A stretch of DNA of 64,000 nt, from positions 248,001 through 312,000 of the forward strand of contig NZ_AXVD01000002.1 in the NCBI RefSeq assembly GCF_000482385.1, read 5' to 3'. The notes under the pieces are model-generated. The model searched no databases. It saw nothing but the letters and a program-made list of their open reading frames with translations, and had not been told where the DNA came from. This document shows, piece after piece, positions 31,539 to 41,186 of this stretch (position 1 is its first letter; each line of letters opens with the position of its first letter). The DNA is from Nocardia sp. CNY236 (GTDB lineage: Bacteria; Actinomycetota; Actinomycetes; Mycobacteriales; Mycobacteriaceae). Position numbers and translations under genes: made by a program.

Positions 31539-31805
31539 ATGTGTAGAAACATCACCGTCCTGCGTGGCCTGGAACCTGCAGCAACCGATCAGGAGATCTA
31601 TGCCGCCGCACAGCAGTACGTGCGCAAGGTCGGTGGCCTGTCCGGCCTGAGTTCGACCACCAAACCCGCGGTCGACAAGGCTGTCGCGGCCATCGCGGCG
31701 GCGACCACGACATTGCTCGCCGAACTGCCCGAGCGCAGGGTTCCGCCGACCACCGAACCGCCGCTGCGTCGTATCGCTGCGCGCGAGGCCGCAGCAGGCG
31801 GGTGA
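31539..31805 (+). CDS. DUF2277 family protein
   Basis: 88-residue small protein of the DUF2277 family, recognised by the conserved start MCRNITVLRGLEPAATDQEI and the helix YAAAQQYVRKVGGLSG. Function unknown; homologues are short, cytoplasmic and highly conserved in actinobacteria. It converges on the PucR-type gene with a 26-nt gap. Confidence 0.85.
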   Translation: MCRNITVLRGLEPAATDQEIYAAAQQYVRKVGGLSGLSSTTKPAVDKAVAAIAAATTTLLAELPERRVPPTTEPPLRRIAAREAAAGG

Positions 31806-31831
31806 TCGGCAGGCGGGTGATCGAAGCTCGT

Positions 31832-33154
31832 TCAGGACAGGATGTCGGCGCCGTAGACAGCGACACAATCCAACGCGACCTGCACGGGCATGCTTCGGGT
31901 TTCGATCGGAAAACCCATGAGCTGTTCGATCCGCTGCATGCGATAGCGGACCGTGTTCTTGTGCACACCAAGCTCCTTCGCTGCCGCCTCCGGGCTATGG
32001 CGACTGCGCAGGTAGACACGCAGAGTCTCCCTTAGTCGCGCGGTGTTCGCGTCCCGGCCCGCCAGCGCTCCCAGTTCACGCCGCACCAACCCACGCATGG
32101 CCTCGTCGTCCACGCCCACCAGATACGGGATCTCCACGGTGGGATACCCGACGGCCCGTCGACTGTTTCCAGGTGAACGTTCGACCACCTGTCTGGCAGC
32201 GACTGCCTCGCGATGACTCTGGCGAAACCCAGAGACACCCTCGCCCGGCGCGCCGAACGCGACACGAAACGGGGCCTCGACATATGCCGCGGTCCGCCTC
32301 TCCACCTGCCCCGGCACACCGAGCTCGATACCGTGTTCCGCGTCCTCCACGCCGACCCATGCCCATAGGGCGCTGGCACCAGAAGGCACGATGAACACAG
32401 GTCCGCTGCCGAGAGCCGAGGACAGCTCCACCGCGACTCGCTCCAAGGAGCCGGTCGCCTCCGCGTTCGGGCGGTGAGGCGCAGCCCCCAACTCGTCGGT
32501 CCACAACACGAAGGCCACATGCTGCTGCCGTAGCCGATAGCCCAGCCTGGTCGACGCCTGACCGGCGTCCACCTCGTCACCGGCGAGCAGCGCCCGCACG
32601 GTCTCCGTCCGCCGATTCAGCGCGGCGCGCAGCGTATGCTCTCGCTCCTGCATATAGGTGTCGGTGAGCAACTCGACCGAGGCGCTCACCCATTTGGTGG
32701 TGAGCTCGAACAACCGCAGCAGCACCACACGCTCCAGTCCCGGCGTGGATGAACGGCGTTGCTCGATCACTTCGGTCATATAGGCCAGCACTGCCTCCAT
32801 CCCCACGTGATAGACGCGCAACAGCAGGCGAAGCTCGAATCCTCGCTGGGCGACGCTACGCGCGAACACGTGCGCCTCCTGCGGCAGCGAGAATTCGAAG
32901 GTGTCGCTGGCCAGGCGGCTGAGCACGATGCGTACTTGAGCCCGAGTACTCGCCGCGAGGTCACGACGCATATCGCGATCAGCGAGTTCGGGAATGCGCG
33001 CGACAACGACATCGTCGAGCCTGGTGACGATCCGTTCGAGAGTCTGAACACGCATCGCATCCGAGACGTAGTCGGCCAACCACGCGCGCACCTGATCCAC
33101 ATCCGGACTCGGCCAGGATTCGGTGCTCGGAGCCGGTGGATCGGTCATTGTCAT
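31832..33154 (-). CDS. PucR/CdaR-type transcriptional regulator
   Basis: 440 residues. A mostly helical N-terminal sensory region (about 1-170) and a GGDEF-like middle domain precede the C-terminal PucR-type HTH with LRVYLRSRHSPEAAAKELGV and HKNTVRYRMQRIEQLMG. It is divergent from the aldehyde dehydrogenase/SDR pair, with the starts 194 nt apart, so it most likely controls these genes and responds to their substrate. The start codon region reads MTMTDPPAP. Confidence 0.88.
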   Translation of the reverse strand: MTMTDPPAPSTESWPSPDVDQVRAWLADYVSDAMRVQTLERIVTRLDDVVVARIPELADRDMRRDLAASTRAQVRIVLSRLASDTFEFSLPQEAHVFARSVAQRGFELRLLLRVYHVGMEAVLAYMTEVIEQRRSSTPGLERVVLLRLFELTTKWVSASVELLTDTYMQEREHTLRAALNRRTETVRALLAGDEVDAGQASTRLGYRLRQQHVAFVLWTDELGAAPHRPNAEATGSLERVAVELSSALGSGPVFIVPSGASALWAWVGVEDAEHGIELGVPGQVERRTAAYVEAPFRVAFGAPGEGVSGFRQSHREAVAARQVVERSPGNSRRAVGYPTVEIPYLVGVDDEAMRGLVRRELGALAGRDANTARLRETLRVYLRSRHSPEAAAKELGVHKNTVRYRMQRIEQLMGFPIETRSMPVQVALDCVAVYGADILS

Positions 33155-33348
33155 CCCCTGAACCTCACAAGCTACCTCATGATTGTATCCAAACCACAGA
33201 AAGCTCCAGAGCGGTTGACCAAATAGGCCAAGAAAGTCCGCTTCTATTGTGTCACGATCATATATGTGTGTCGCGAATCACAGCAGTAGACCATGCTTCG
33301 CCGACACTCCGGCAATACCAATCGACGCAGTATCGGCGGAGAACAACA

Positions 33349-34977
33349 GTGACCAAGATCGAACCGGCGCCCGGACCGAACAGCACCACACCAACGGCGG
33401 CGGCCGAGCACGCGCCGCCCGAGAAGACTGCAGAGCTCGGCCGACCATCCGTCATCGACGTCCACAACCCCGGGACCGGCGAAATCGTCGGCACAGTGCC
33501 CAACGAGACCTCGGCGGCAGTCGCGGCCACGGTCCAAGAGCTGCGTCTGTATCAGCCGGAGTGGGAAGCGATCGGCCCCAAGGGGCGTAAGGCGTGGCTG
33601 CTCGAGTTCCAGGACTGGTTGATCGACAACACCGAACGGCTGGCCTCGGTCGTGCAGTCGGAGACCGCGAAGCCATGGGCGGAAGCACTGATAGATCCTG
33701 GTTTCGCAACTGATCTGATCGGATACTACGCGCGGGGTGCGGCCGAGTTCCTCGCCGAGGAGCACCCCTCACCACACAGTCCACTCGCCAGGGTCAAGCG
33801 TCTGACCACGGTCTATCGTCCGTACCCGGTGGTCGGTGTGATCACACCATGGAACTTTCCGCTGGCCATGCCGGTGATGGACGTGTTTCCTGCGCTTGCC
33901 GCTGGCGCGGCAGTTGTCCTCAAGCCCTCGGAGGTGACCCCGCTGTCCGCGGTCGAACTGGCGAAGGGTTGGGCGGCCATCGGCGCCCCACCGGTCTTCA
34001 GTGCGGTCACCGGGACCGGAGCGACCGGCGCGGCGGTAGTCGACAACGCCGACTTCGTCCAGTTCACCGGATCCACCGCCACCGGTCGCAAGATCGCCAC
34101 CGCGTGCGCGGAGCGCATGGTCCCCTACAGCCTCGAACTGGGTGGGAAAGACCCCGCCATCGTCTTGGCCGACGCCGACCTCGACCGCGCGGCGCACGGC
34201 ATCGCATTCGGCGGCATGTTCAACTCCGGACAGGTATGCATCTCCGTAGAGCGGGTGTATGTCGAGGCGGCGGTATACGACGAGTTCGTCACCAAATTGA
34301 CTGCCAATGTCGAGGCCTTGCGTCAAGGCATCGACCGACACGACTCGCGATTCGATATCGGCGCGCTGGCCAACGAGAATCAAGCAGCCCTCGTACAACG
34401 GCACGTCGATGAGGCCGTCGCTGCAGGAGCGACCGTATTGACCGGTGGTGGACGCGCCGCGTTCGGCACCGCATTCGAGCCGACGGTACTGGTCGATGTC
34501 GACCACACCATGTCGTGTGTCACCGAGGAGACCTTCGGCCCGACGCTACCCGTGATGAAGGTCGCCGACGAGGCGGAAGCGATCCGACTGGCCAACGACT
34601 CGGTGTACGGACTGTCGGCCTCGGTATGGACGGACGACAAGGCCCGCGGCGCCCGAATCGCCCGACAGCTCGATGTGGGCGCGGTCAACATCAACGATGT
34701 ATTCGCCAATCTGTTCAGCTACGCGTTGCCGATGGGCGGCTGGGGCCTGTCCGGCGTCGGTGCGCGCTGGGGCGGGGCGAACGGGGTACGCAAATATTGC
34801 CGGCAGCAAGCGATCACCACGCCGCTCGTGCCGCCTCGGCCCAAAGAACTGTTCTGGTATCCGTATTCGATGTCCAAGCTTCTCGTCATGCTCGGGATCA
34901 TGCGTGCGGCGGGGGCCCGCGGCCTTCGGCGGCTGAACGTCTCCGCGCTCCTGAAACTCGGGGGAGGCACCAAATGA
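33349..34977 (+). CDS. Aldehyde dehydrogenase (succinate-semialdehyde-dehydrogenase-like)
   Basis: 542 residues; NAD(P)-dependent oxidation of an aldehyde. Catalytic residues: Asn169 (PWNF), Glu263 (LELGGKDP) and Cys297 (NSGQVCISV). The ~35-residue N-terminal extension is Pro/Ala-rich. GTG 33349 is chosen because GGCGGAG lies 8 nt upstream. The gene overlaps the SDR start by 4 nt and is divergent from the PucR-type regulator. The true substrate is unknown; the long C-terminal tail after the catalytic core (LLVMLGIMRAAGARGLRRLN) is unusual and may bind membrane. Confidence 0.9.
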   Translation: MTKIEPAPGPNSTTPTAAAEHAPPEKTAELGRPSVIDVHNPGTGEIVGTVPNETSAAVAATVQELRLYQPEWEAIGPKGRKAWLLEFQDWLIDNTERLASVVQSETAKPWAEALIDPGFATDLIGYYARGAAEFLAEEHPSPHSPLARVKRLTTVYRPYPVVGVITPWNFPLAMPVMDVFPALAAGAAVVLKPSEVTPLSAVELAKGWAAIGAPPVFSAVTGTGATGAAVVDNADFVQFTGSTATGRKIATACAERMVPYSLELGGKDPAIVLADADLDRAAHGIAFGGMFNSGQVCISVERVYVEAAVYDEFVTKLTANVEALRQGIDRHDSRFDIGALANENQAALVQRHVDEAVAAGATVLTGGGRAAFGTAFEPTVLVDVDHTMSCVTEETFGPTLPVMKVADEAEAIRLANDSVYGLSASVWTDDKARGARIARQLDVGAVNINDVFANLFSYALPMGGWGLSGVGARWGGANGVRKYCRQQAITTPLVPPRPKELFWYPYSMSKLLVMLGIMRAAGARGLRRLNVSALLKLGGGTK

Positions 34978-35825
34978 CCGCGACACGACGCAGTCGCCGC
35001 CAGGCTGCGCGGATTCGTGACAAAGTGGTCGTCATCACGGGCGGCGCTCGCGGCATCGGGTTGGCCACCGCAAGCACCTTGCATGGTCTCGGCGCGCAGA
35101 TCGCCATCGGCGATATCGACGAGGCGGCCGTCAAGGAGGCCGGGACCACACATGAATTCGAGTACCAGGGCCGGCTCGATGTCACCGATCCGGCCTCCTT
35201 CGAGCAGTTCCTCGATGACGTGGAACGTACGCTCGGCCCGATAGACGTCCTGATCAACAATGCGGGCATCATGCCGACCGGCAAACTGACCGACGAATCG
35301 GACCACGTCACCCGTCGAATTCTCGATATCAACATCTACGGCGTGATCCTCGGATCCAAGCTGGGCCTACATCGGATGCTGCCGCGCGGCACCGGGCATG
35401 TCGTCAATATCGCGTCGCTCGCAGGCGAGACGCACCTTCCGGGCCTGGCCACCTACAATGCGAGTAAGCACGCGGTGGTGGGATTCACCGACACGCTCCG
35501 CGAGGAGTATCACGGTAGCGGTCTGAGTTTTTCCTCGGTACTGCCTACGATCACCAACACCGAACTCGGATCCGGCCTCGATTCCGGTCCCTTCCGCAAC
35601 GCCGAACCAAAGGAGATCGCCGACGCCGTCGCCACCCTGATCGCGAGGCCGAAGTCGAAGGTCCGAGTAACCGCGGTGGCCGGATTCGTCACCCGGGTCG
35701 TCGGATTGCTGCCGGATCGGCTCGGTGACCGTATCGGCCGGGCCCTGGGCTCGAGCCACCTGGTGCTCGATGCTGTCGATTCCGAACAACGCGAGGCATA
35801 CGAGAAGCGAGCGCGCAGCGGCTGA
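34974..35825 (+). CDS. Short-chain dehydrogenase/reductase
   Basis: 283 residues. NAD(P) motif TGGARGIG (residues ~19-26), structural NNAG in VLINNAGIM, catalytic Ser in NIASLAG and Tyr-x3-Lys in YNASK. The C-terminus has a hydrophobic segment (VVGLLPDRLGDRI). ATG 34974 overlaps the dehydrogenase stop (ATGA), so the two enzymes are co-translated and probably act in sequence on an alcohol and its aldehyde. A hairpin terminator follows. Confidence 0.9.
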   Translation: MTATRRSRRQAARIRDKVVVITGGARGIGLATASTLHGLGAQIAIGDIDEAAVKEAGTTHEFEYQGRLDVTDPASFEQFLDDVERTLGPIDVLINNAGIMPTGKLTDESDHVTRRILDINIYGVILGSKLGLHRMLPRGTGHVVNIASLAGETHLPGLATYNASKHAVVGFTDTLREEYHGSGLSFSSVLPTITNTELGSGLDSGPFRNAEPKEIADAVATLIARPKSKVRVTAVAGFVTRVVGLLPDRLGDRIGRALGSSHLVLDAVDSEQREAYEKRARSG

Positions 35826-35843
35826 TTCTCGCCATGGATTCGG

Positions 35844-35874
35844 GCGCCGCCGCTGGGATTCCCAGCGGCGGCGC
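35844..35874 (+). terminator. Hairpin after the SDR gene
   Basis: GCGCCGCCGCTGGGA (35844-35858) pairs with TCCCAGCGGCGGCGC (35860-35874), 15 bp around one central base, 18 nt after the SDR stop. Probable transcription terminator of the aldehyde dehydrogenase/SDR operon. Confidence 0.8.
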
Positions 35875-36248
35875 TCTGTGCGGATGAGCACTGGGCGCGC
35901 AAGCCACTCGGGCTCGCCATTTATTGTGATGAATATCACTATCGAGCCGGCCACATGCGACAACTGTTGGATAGCACACAAACAGCCGATTTGCGGCAAT
36001 CCTCGCAAGCCACGAAAGTGAGGATCCCATCCATGCGATATGCCTATTAACGCTGGTCAAATAGTCTCAAACTGGCCGCAGCAAGATATATCGGAGGATG
36101 CTAGAAATTCGCCGTCCGCATGCTGCGCAATACTGACACAAGCAATATGCTGTCTCTAACAAACCTGACGACTGTTTCCGTTGCCATATACGAACTTTTC
36201 GGCCTGATAAGGCTGGAAATTCAAGACCGATTCTGATAGCAAGGGGCT
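35875..36248. other. AT-richer intergenic region upstream of LysR gene
   Basis: About 370 bases whose AT content is visibly above the neighbours, particularly after 35920. It contains GTGATGAATATCAC (35927-35940), a 5-bp inverted repeat. No gene could be supported. It is a plausible operator/promoter region and Lsr2 target. Confidence 0.5.
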
Positions 36249-37133
36249 ATGGACCCGCATTTGCGCGACCTGCGGTATTTCGTCGCCGTCGCTGAGGAAC
36301 TGCACTTCACCAACGCCGCTCAGCGGCTGCACATCGCTCAACCCACCCTGTCGCGTCAGATCCGCCAACTGGAGCGCCAACTCGACGTGGTCCTGTTCGA
36401 CCGCAACCAACGCAGCGTGGCGCTGACCGTAGCCGGCAAGGAACTGCTCGAGGGTGCTCGCAAGATCCTGGAGTTGTGGGAGGTCACCAACGTCTCACTG
36501 AAGGAAGCCGGCGAAGTCCTTCGGGTCGGCATCCAGTCCGCGCTGGGTCGGGGACTGCTCAACGACCTGGAGAGCGCCAGCGGACACCGCCTCGCGCTCC
36601 ACGCGGCCTCCTGGACCGACTCCTCCAGTGGGCTCGCCGGCCGCCAAGCCGACTTGGCTCTGGTTTGGCTTCCACTGCCGGATCACAGCCGCTATCGCTG
36701 GCAGGTGCTGCGTACCGAGCAGCGTTGGGTACTCCTCCCGGAGAATCATCCCCTGGCCGTCTCGGGGACAGTCGAGTTCACCGAGTTGCTCGATGAACCG
36801 TTCGTCGCGCTGCCGACGGAGGCGGGTGCGGTCCGCGACTTCTGGCTTGGCAACGATGGACGCGGCGGACGCCCGCCGAAGATCGGCGCCGAAGCCGCAA
36901 CTCCCGAAGACCGGCTGGAAGCAGTGAGTCTGGGCCTCGGCGTCTGTCTGCTCGCCGAAAACAACGTGCCCATGTACCGCTGGCCCGGTCTGACGGCACG
37001 ACCGGTTGCTGGGCTGGCGCCATGCGAACTCGCTGTGGCATGGCGCGCCGATGACCATCGGCCGACCATTCTGGAGTTCGCCGGACGCGCCGTCGAGGGA
37101 GGATTCGCAGCACGCCAGTCGGTCAGCGTCTGA
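36249..37133 (+). CDS. LysR-family transcriptional regulator
   Basis: 294 residues. The N-terminal winged HTH is complete: LRYFVAVAEELHFTNAAQRL and HIAQPTLSRQIRQLERQLDV. The C-terminal part is a periplasmic-binding-protein-like effector domain. The ligand is unknown. The stop overlaps the convergent amidase-fold gene by 11 nt. It is preceded by the AT-rich region, its likely self-regulated promoter; no divergent partner gene is present. Confidence 0.9.
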   Translation: MDPHLRDLRYFVAVAEELHFTNAAQRLHIAQPTLSRQIRQLERQLDVVLFDRNQRSVALTVAGKELLEGARKILELWEVTNVSLKEAGEVLRVGIQSALGRGLLNDLESASGHRLALHAASWTDSSSGLAGRQADLALVWLPLPDHSRYRWQVLRTEQRWVLLPENHPLAVSGTVEFTELLDEPFVALPTEAGAVRDFWLGNDGRGGRPPKIGAEAATPEDRLEAVSLGLGVCLLAENNVPMYRWPGLTARPVAGLAPCELAVAWRADDHRPTILEFAGRAVEGGFAARQSVSV

Positions 37134-38445
37134 CTCCTGCAGCCGAGCCTCGGGAGACCGTGCGCTGCCAAGGGCGGTGGGCCTGCATTTGCGCCGAGAG
37201 CCGCAATAGCGTGGACTCGCTTCCAGGCGGGCCTACCAACTGGGCTGCGACCGGGGTTCGCGACCGAGGATGCACACCCATCGGCACGGATGCGGTAGGC
37301 CAACCAACGAGATTCCACAATGGGATAAAAGGAGAAGACCTCATGTCGGCGAGTAGCTTCGCCGACCGGCGGTACAGTTGCCGAGGTCGACTCGGTGGCG
37401 GTGGCGCTGCCACCGTGGGGGTGATCAACACGTCGTAACGGTCGAAGAATTCCAGTAGGTGTGCCTCGACCCGGTCTATCTGGTCCGGGCACACGAGGTC
37501 GCCCACCCACTGGGCCGCCCGGCGCGCCAGCCGAGTGGACCGGGACGGCGCCGAGCAATCGTGGGCGCCGGAAGCCAACCGACGCACGAGAACCGCGAAT
37601 GTCGGGTCGTCATGGGGAAGCACCGTCGAACCGACCGCATGGCCCGCCACGGCCGCGATCGACGCCGCTCGGCGGGCGGCAGCTCTCCAATGCCGGTCGA
37701 CACGAATCAGCCGCGACGGCGGGTCGACGGCCACACCGATGCGCAGTCGACCCGGTGGGTCGACGTCCGCCAGATCCTGCCGCACAGCCAACGCGGCCAA
37801 TACCAGCGCGGCATCGTCCACCGTGGTCGCCAGCACGCCGGCCTCCACCATCGTCGCGCACGCAGAAGCGTCGACACCGCGATAGCGACCCGGCTCGATA
37901 GCGAATACCCCACAGTGAGCGGCCGCCACTCGTGCTTCGCCATCACCGCCATCGCACGCGACCGGTACCAACCCAGCCGCGACTGCCGCGCCCGCCGCAC
38001 CACCGGCCACACGTGCGGTGTTCCACGGATTACACGCGACCGCACCCCGCCCGAATGGATTGTCCGCGCTCGCGCCGGCGAGGCCGACGATCACCGCGCC
38101 CGCGTCCTGCAATCTGGTAACGACCGAATGGCCGGCCTCGACCGGCGCGGTGCGTTCGACCCCGACCGGCACGCCGGCCAAGGGCAACATGTCGAGGTCG
38201 ACCCGTCGCGCAACCCTGGCGGCCTCGACCATGACCTGGTGCGTCGGGACTGCGCCGAGCGCATTCGACTCCCGACACGCTGCTGCGAAACCCAGCATGG
38301 CATCCGCGGCAATCCGGCCTGGCAACAGCTGGCCATCACGTACACCCGCCGCAATCGTCACCGCCGGGCCACGTGTCGGGGACGGCTCCGCCCGACGATT
38401 GCCCGCATTCGAGCCATCTGCCACCACCGCGGTCTCATCTGACAT
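37123..38445 (-). CDS. Amidase-signature-fold protein lacking the catalytic triad
   Basis: 440 residues with the overall layout of the amidase signature family, but the Ser-cisSer-Lys triad is gone. The Lys position reads LAGVPVGVERT (Glu for Lys). The Gly-Ser-rich segment, normally GGSSGGSAAA, reads VAGGAAGAAVAAGL with no serine nucleophile. The cis-Ser position, normally DGGGSIR, reads CDGGDGEAR. The C-terminal half remains recognisable (DRYDVLITPTVAAPPPP and WNLVGWPTASVPMG). The frame is open and undisrupted, so this is a pseudoenzyme rather than a pseudogene. ATG 38445. Confidence 0.78.
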   Translation of the reverse strand: MSDETAVVADGSNAGNRRAEPSPTRGPAVTIAAGVRDGQLLPGRIAADAMLGFAAACRESNALGAVPTHQVMVEAARVARRVDLDMLPLAGVPVGVERTAPVEAGHSVVTRLQDAGAVIVGLAGASADNPFGRGAVACNPWNTARVAGGAAGAAVAAGLVPVACDGGDGEARVAAAHCGVFAIEPGRYRGVDASACATMVEAGVLATTVDDAALVLAALAVRQDLADVDPPGRLRIGVAVDPPSRLIRVDRHWRAAARRAASIAAVAGHAVGSTVLPHDDPTFAVLVRRLASGAHDCSAPSRSTRLARRAAQWVGDLVCPDQIDRVEAHLLEFFDRYDVLITPTVAAPPPPSRPRQLYRRSAKLLADMRSSPFIPLWNLVGWPTASVPMGVHPRSRTPVAAQLVGPPGSESTLLRLSAQMQAHRPWQRTVSRGSAAGVRR

Positions 38446-38624
38446 GTGCCGGTCGTCCCCCGTCGCCTCGTTGCCGAAATCGGGTGATCCACTGTCGAGC
38501 CGCAAGTTATCATTTCGAATACGGCGCGGGGGATAATGGTGTCGGGTGTGGCGAGAATTTCCACCGCCCCGGAAGAACGACCGATGCGGATGACGCGGTG
38601 TCCGCCGAGCCACTAGGTCCGAGT

Positions 38625-41186
38625 ATGAGTGTGAACTCCGAAAGAAGTTCCGATCCCGGTACGAGTACCGACGACTACGGTCTCTTGCCGCATACCGAAT
38701 TCGATGCGGTGGCTGCCTTCACAGCGGCCTGGAAATCCACTCGCCGGCCGCCGACGATCACCGACTACCTCCCCGACGCAAGGACTCTGCGTCGCGAGGC
38801 TCTCGTCGAACTGATCCGCGTCGACCTGCGTAATCGCTGGCTGCGGCGGGCGGGGACGGGCACGATGCCCGAACCGACCGCTCGTAAGCGCTTGACCGAT
38901 TACTGTGCCGAATTTCCGGAACTCACGCTCGATGAGATCCCCGCTGGTCTGGTATACGAGGAGTTCGTCATCCGACGCCACAGCGGGCAACGGGTGGATC
39001 CCCGCGAGTGTCTGCGCGAATACCCGTGTCAAGCCGAAGAACTGCGTAGCCTGCTGAACACCGAGGACATGGATCAGAGCACGCGTCGCGCGCTACCGGA
39101 GGATTCCACCCGGGTCGGTGTCGAACTCACCCGCTCTGCCCTCGACGACACCGGATTGAACCAAACCATCGGGTCCGATCGTAGTTACGAGATGACCGCA
39201 ATGGCCACGACCGGAGCAGCGATGACCGGAACGACCTCTGCCGACCCGACAGGCGCGGCCACCGCCCTGCCGACCACGATCGACACCGGTACGGGTGAAA
39301 GTGACATGCTCGACCAGGTGCACACCGGCCAGCAGATCGATGATTTCGACCTGTTGACCAGCCTGGGTCGGGGTGCTTTCGCTCGGGTCTTCCTGGCCCG
39401 GCAACGGTCGCTGCAACGGTTGGTCGCGGTCAAGGTATCCGCCGATCGCGGCACCGAGCCGCAGACGCTGGCCCAACTCGACCACGACTACATCGTGCGG
39501 GTGTTCGATCAACGTCTGCTCGACCACACCGACACCTCCGGGCGCCGATTACGTCTGCTGTATATGCAGTTCCTGCCCGGCGGCACCCTGCTGGGTGTGC
39601 TGCGCTGGGTGCGGGCGACCGCGCCACAGGAACGCAACGGTCGACTGTTGCTGGATGCGGTCGATGCGGCGATGGAGGAGAAGGGCGAGATTCGTCCCAC
39701 CGATTCCAGCGTGCGCGCCGAGATCGCCGAATCGAGTTGGCCGGAGACGGTGGCCTGGCTGGGTCAGCGGCTGGCCGAAGCCCTGGATTACGCCTCGGCG
39801 CACGGTGTGTTGCATCGTGACGTGAAGCCGGCCAATGTCTTGCTCACCGCCGAGGCCGTGCCGAAACTGGCCGACTTCAACATCAGTTTCAGTCGCAATG
39901 TGGAAGGCGCCAGTCCAGTGGCCTATTTCGGTGGATCACTGAGCTACATGTCACCCGAACAACTGGAAGCCTGCCATCCCGGCTTCGACTACAGCGCCGC
40001 CGATCTGGACACCCGCGCCGATATCTACTCCCTCGGCGTCGTGCTGTGGGAACTACTCACCGGAGTCAAGCCGTTCGATGACAGCACGGCAGCCGCGCAG
40101 TCCCAGGGAGACAACACCACCTTGGAGGCCATGCTGCAACGACGCAGCGCTGGGGTCGATCCTGCGGCACTGGAGCGGGTTCCACCCGACTGCCCGGCCG
40201 CACTGCGTCGGGTCCTGCTGACCTGCCTCGAACCGAACCGCGCCGATCGCTGGTCCAGCAGCGCCACACTGGCGCGGCAACTACAGATGTGTCTGGACCA
40301 ACGCGCTCGCGAACTCGTCGACCCCGCGCCCCACAGTTGGCGCGCGCGCTTGCGACCGTACTTCGTCTTGGTGGCGCTGATTTCGGTGGGGTTGCCGAAT
40401 GCCCTCGCCGCCCTCTACAACATCGAGCACAACCACCACCTGATCGTCAGTCGAATGACTGCCGATGCCCAGCAGACCTTCCTCGTGGTCACCGGCGTGG
40501 TGAACACGATCGCCTTTCCCGCCGGAATCGCGATCGTCCTGTACATGTCCAGATATGCGCTGAAAGTGCTGCACGGGCTGCGTCGGGGGCGCAGCTATTC
40601 CCCTGAGACCCTGCGGCGGGCCCGGCGCGATTCTCTGCTGCTCGGTGACCGTGCCGTGGCCGTGGTGTTCACGCTGTGGGTGCTGGCAGGCGCCGCCTTC
40701 CCGATCGCGCTACAGCTGGCCACCAGGGAACTACCCGCGCGGGAAGCAGCCCACTTCCTGGGCTCGCTGGCAGTGTGTGGCGCGATCGCGGTCGCCTACC
40801 CGTTCTTCTTGGTCACCTTCTACACGGTGCGGTGTATCTATCCGCTGTTTCTTCGGCGTGGAGACATCAGTCCCGAGGATGCGGTGTGGCTGCGCGGCCT
40901 GGACAAGCGGTGCAACTTGTACCTCGCGGTCGCCGCGTCCGTGCCGCTGCTCGCCGTCGCGGGAGTGACCTTCCTGCGCCCGGACGACATCCCACTGGTG
41001 ATCTTCGCGGTTCGACTCCTGTGCCTGGGCGGCATCGTCGCATTCGTCGGCGTGTACCTGCTGTTCCGAGCACTGGAGGCCGACCTGCGCGCACTGGAAC
41101 GAGTCGTCGACCCCGACTCCGCCGCACCCGAGGTCACCAACCACCAGCCACGAATCGACACGGTGACCGCGGAGCCCACCACGTGA
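38625..41186 (+). CDS. Membrane Ser/Thr protein kinase, DFN variant
   Basis: 853 residues. The N-terminal helical region (about 1-150; WKSTRRPPTITDYLPDA then YCAEFPEL) resembles regions found before kinases in planctomycetes. The kinase domain spans about 240-640: glycine loop LGRGAFARV, VAVK Lys270, likely alpha-C Glu278, HRDVKPANVLL with Asp399, Lys401 and Asn404; the metal-binding motif is DFN (417-419) in place of DFG. Several transmembrane helices follow from about residue 580 (YFVLVALISVGLPNALAALYN). Probably active. The stop overlaps the next gene as GTGA. GTG 38598 is an alternative start. Confidence 0.85.
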   Translation: MSVNSERSSDPGTSTDDYGLLPHTEFDAVAAFTAAWKSTRRPPTITDYLPDARTLRREALVELIRVDLRNRWLRRAGTGTMPEPTARKRLTDYCAEFPELTLDEIPAGLVYEEFVIRRHSGQRVDPRECLREYPCQAEELRSLLNTEDMDQSTRRALPEDSTRVGVELTRSALDDTGLNQTIGSDRSYEMTAMATTGAAMTGTTSADPTGAATALPTTIDTGTGESDMLDQVHTGQQIDDFDLLTSLGRGAFARVFLARQRSLQRLVAVKVSADRGTEPQTLAQLDHDYIVRVFDQRLLDHTDTSGRRLRLLYMQFLPGGTLLGVLRWVRATAPQERNGRLLLDAVDAAMEEKGEIRPTDSSVRAEIAESSWPETVAWLGQRLAEALDYASAHGVLHRDVKPANVLLTAEAVPKLADFNISFSRNVEGASPVAYFGGSLSYMSPEQLEACHPGFDYSAADLDTRADIYSLGVVLWELLTGVKPFDDSTAAAQSQGDNTTLEAMLQRRSAGVDPAALERVPPDCPAALRRVLLTCLEPNRADRWSSSATLARQLQMCLDQRARELVDPAPHSWRARLRPYFVLVALISVGLPNALAALYNIEHNHHLIVSRMTADAQQTFLVVTGVVNTIAFPAGIAIVLYMSRYALKVLHGLRRGRSYSPETLRRARRDSLLLGDRAVAVVFTLWVLAGAAFPIALQLATRELPAREAAHFLGSLAVCGAIAVAYPFFLVTFYTVRCIYPLFLRRGDISPEDAVWLRGLDKRCNLYLAVAASVPLLAVAGVTFLRPDDIPLVIFAVRLLCLGGIVAFVGVYLLFRALEADLRALERVVDPDSAAPEVTNHQPRIDTVTAEPTT

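Noticed and set aside
37459..38442. Plus-strand open frame of 327 codons antisense to the amidase-fold gene
   Set aside because: Composition dominated by Arg/His; the minus frame has clear family similarity.
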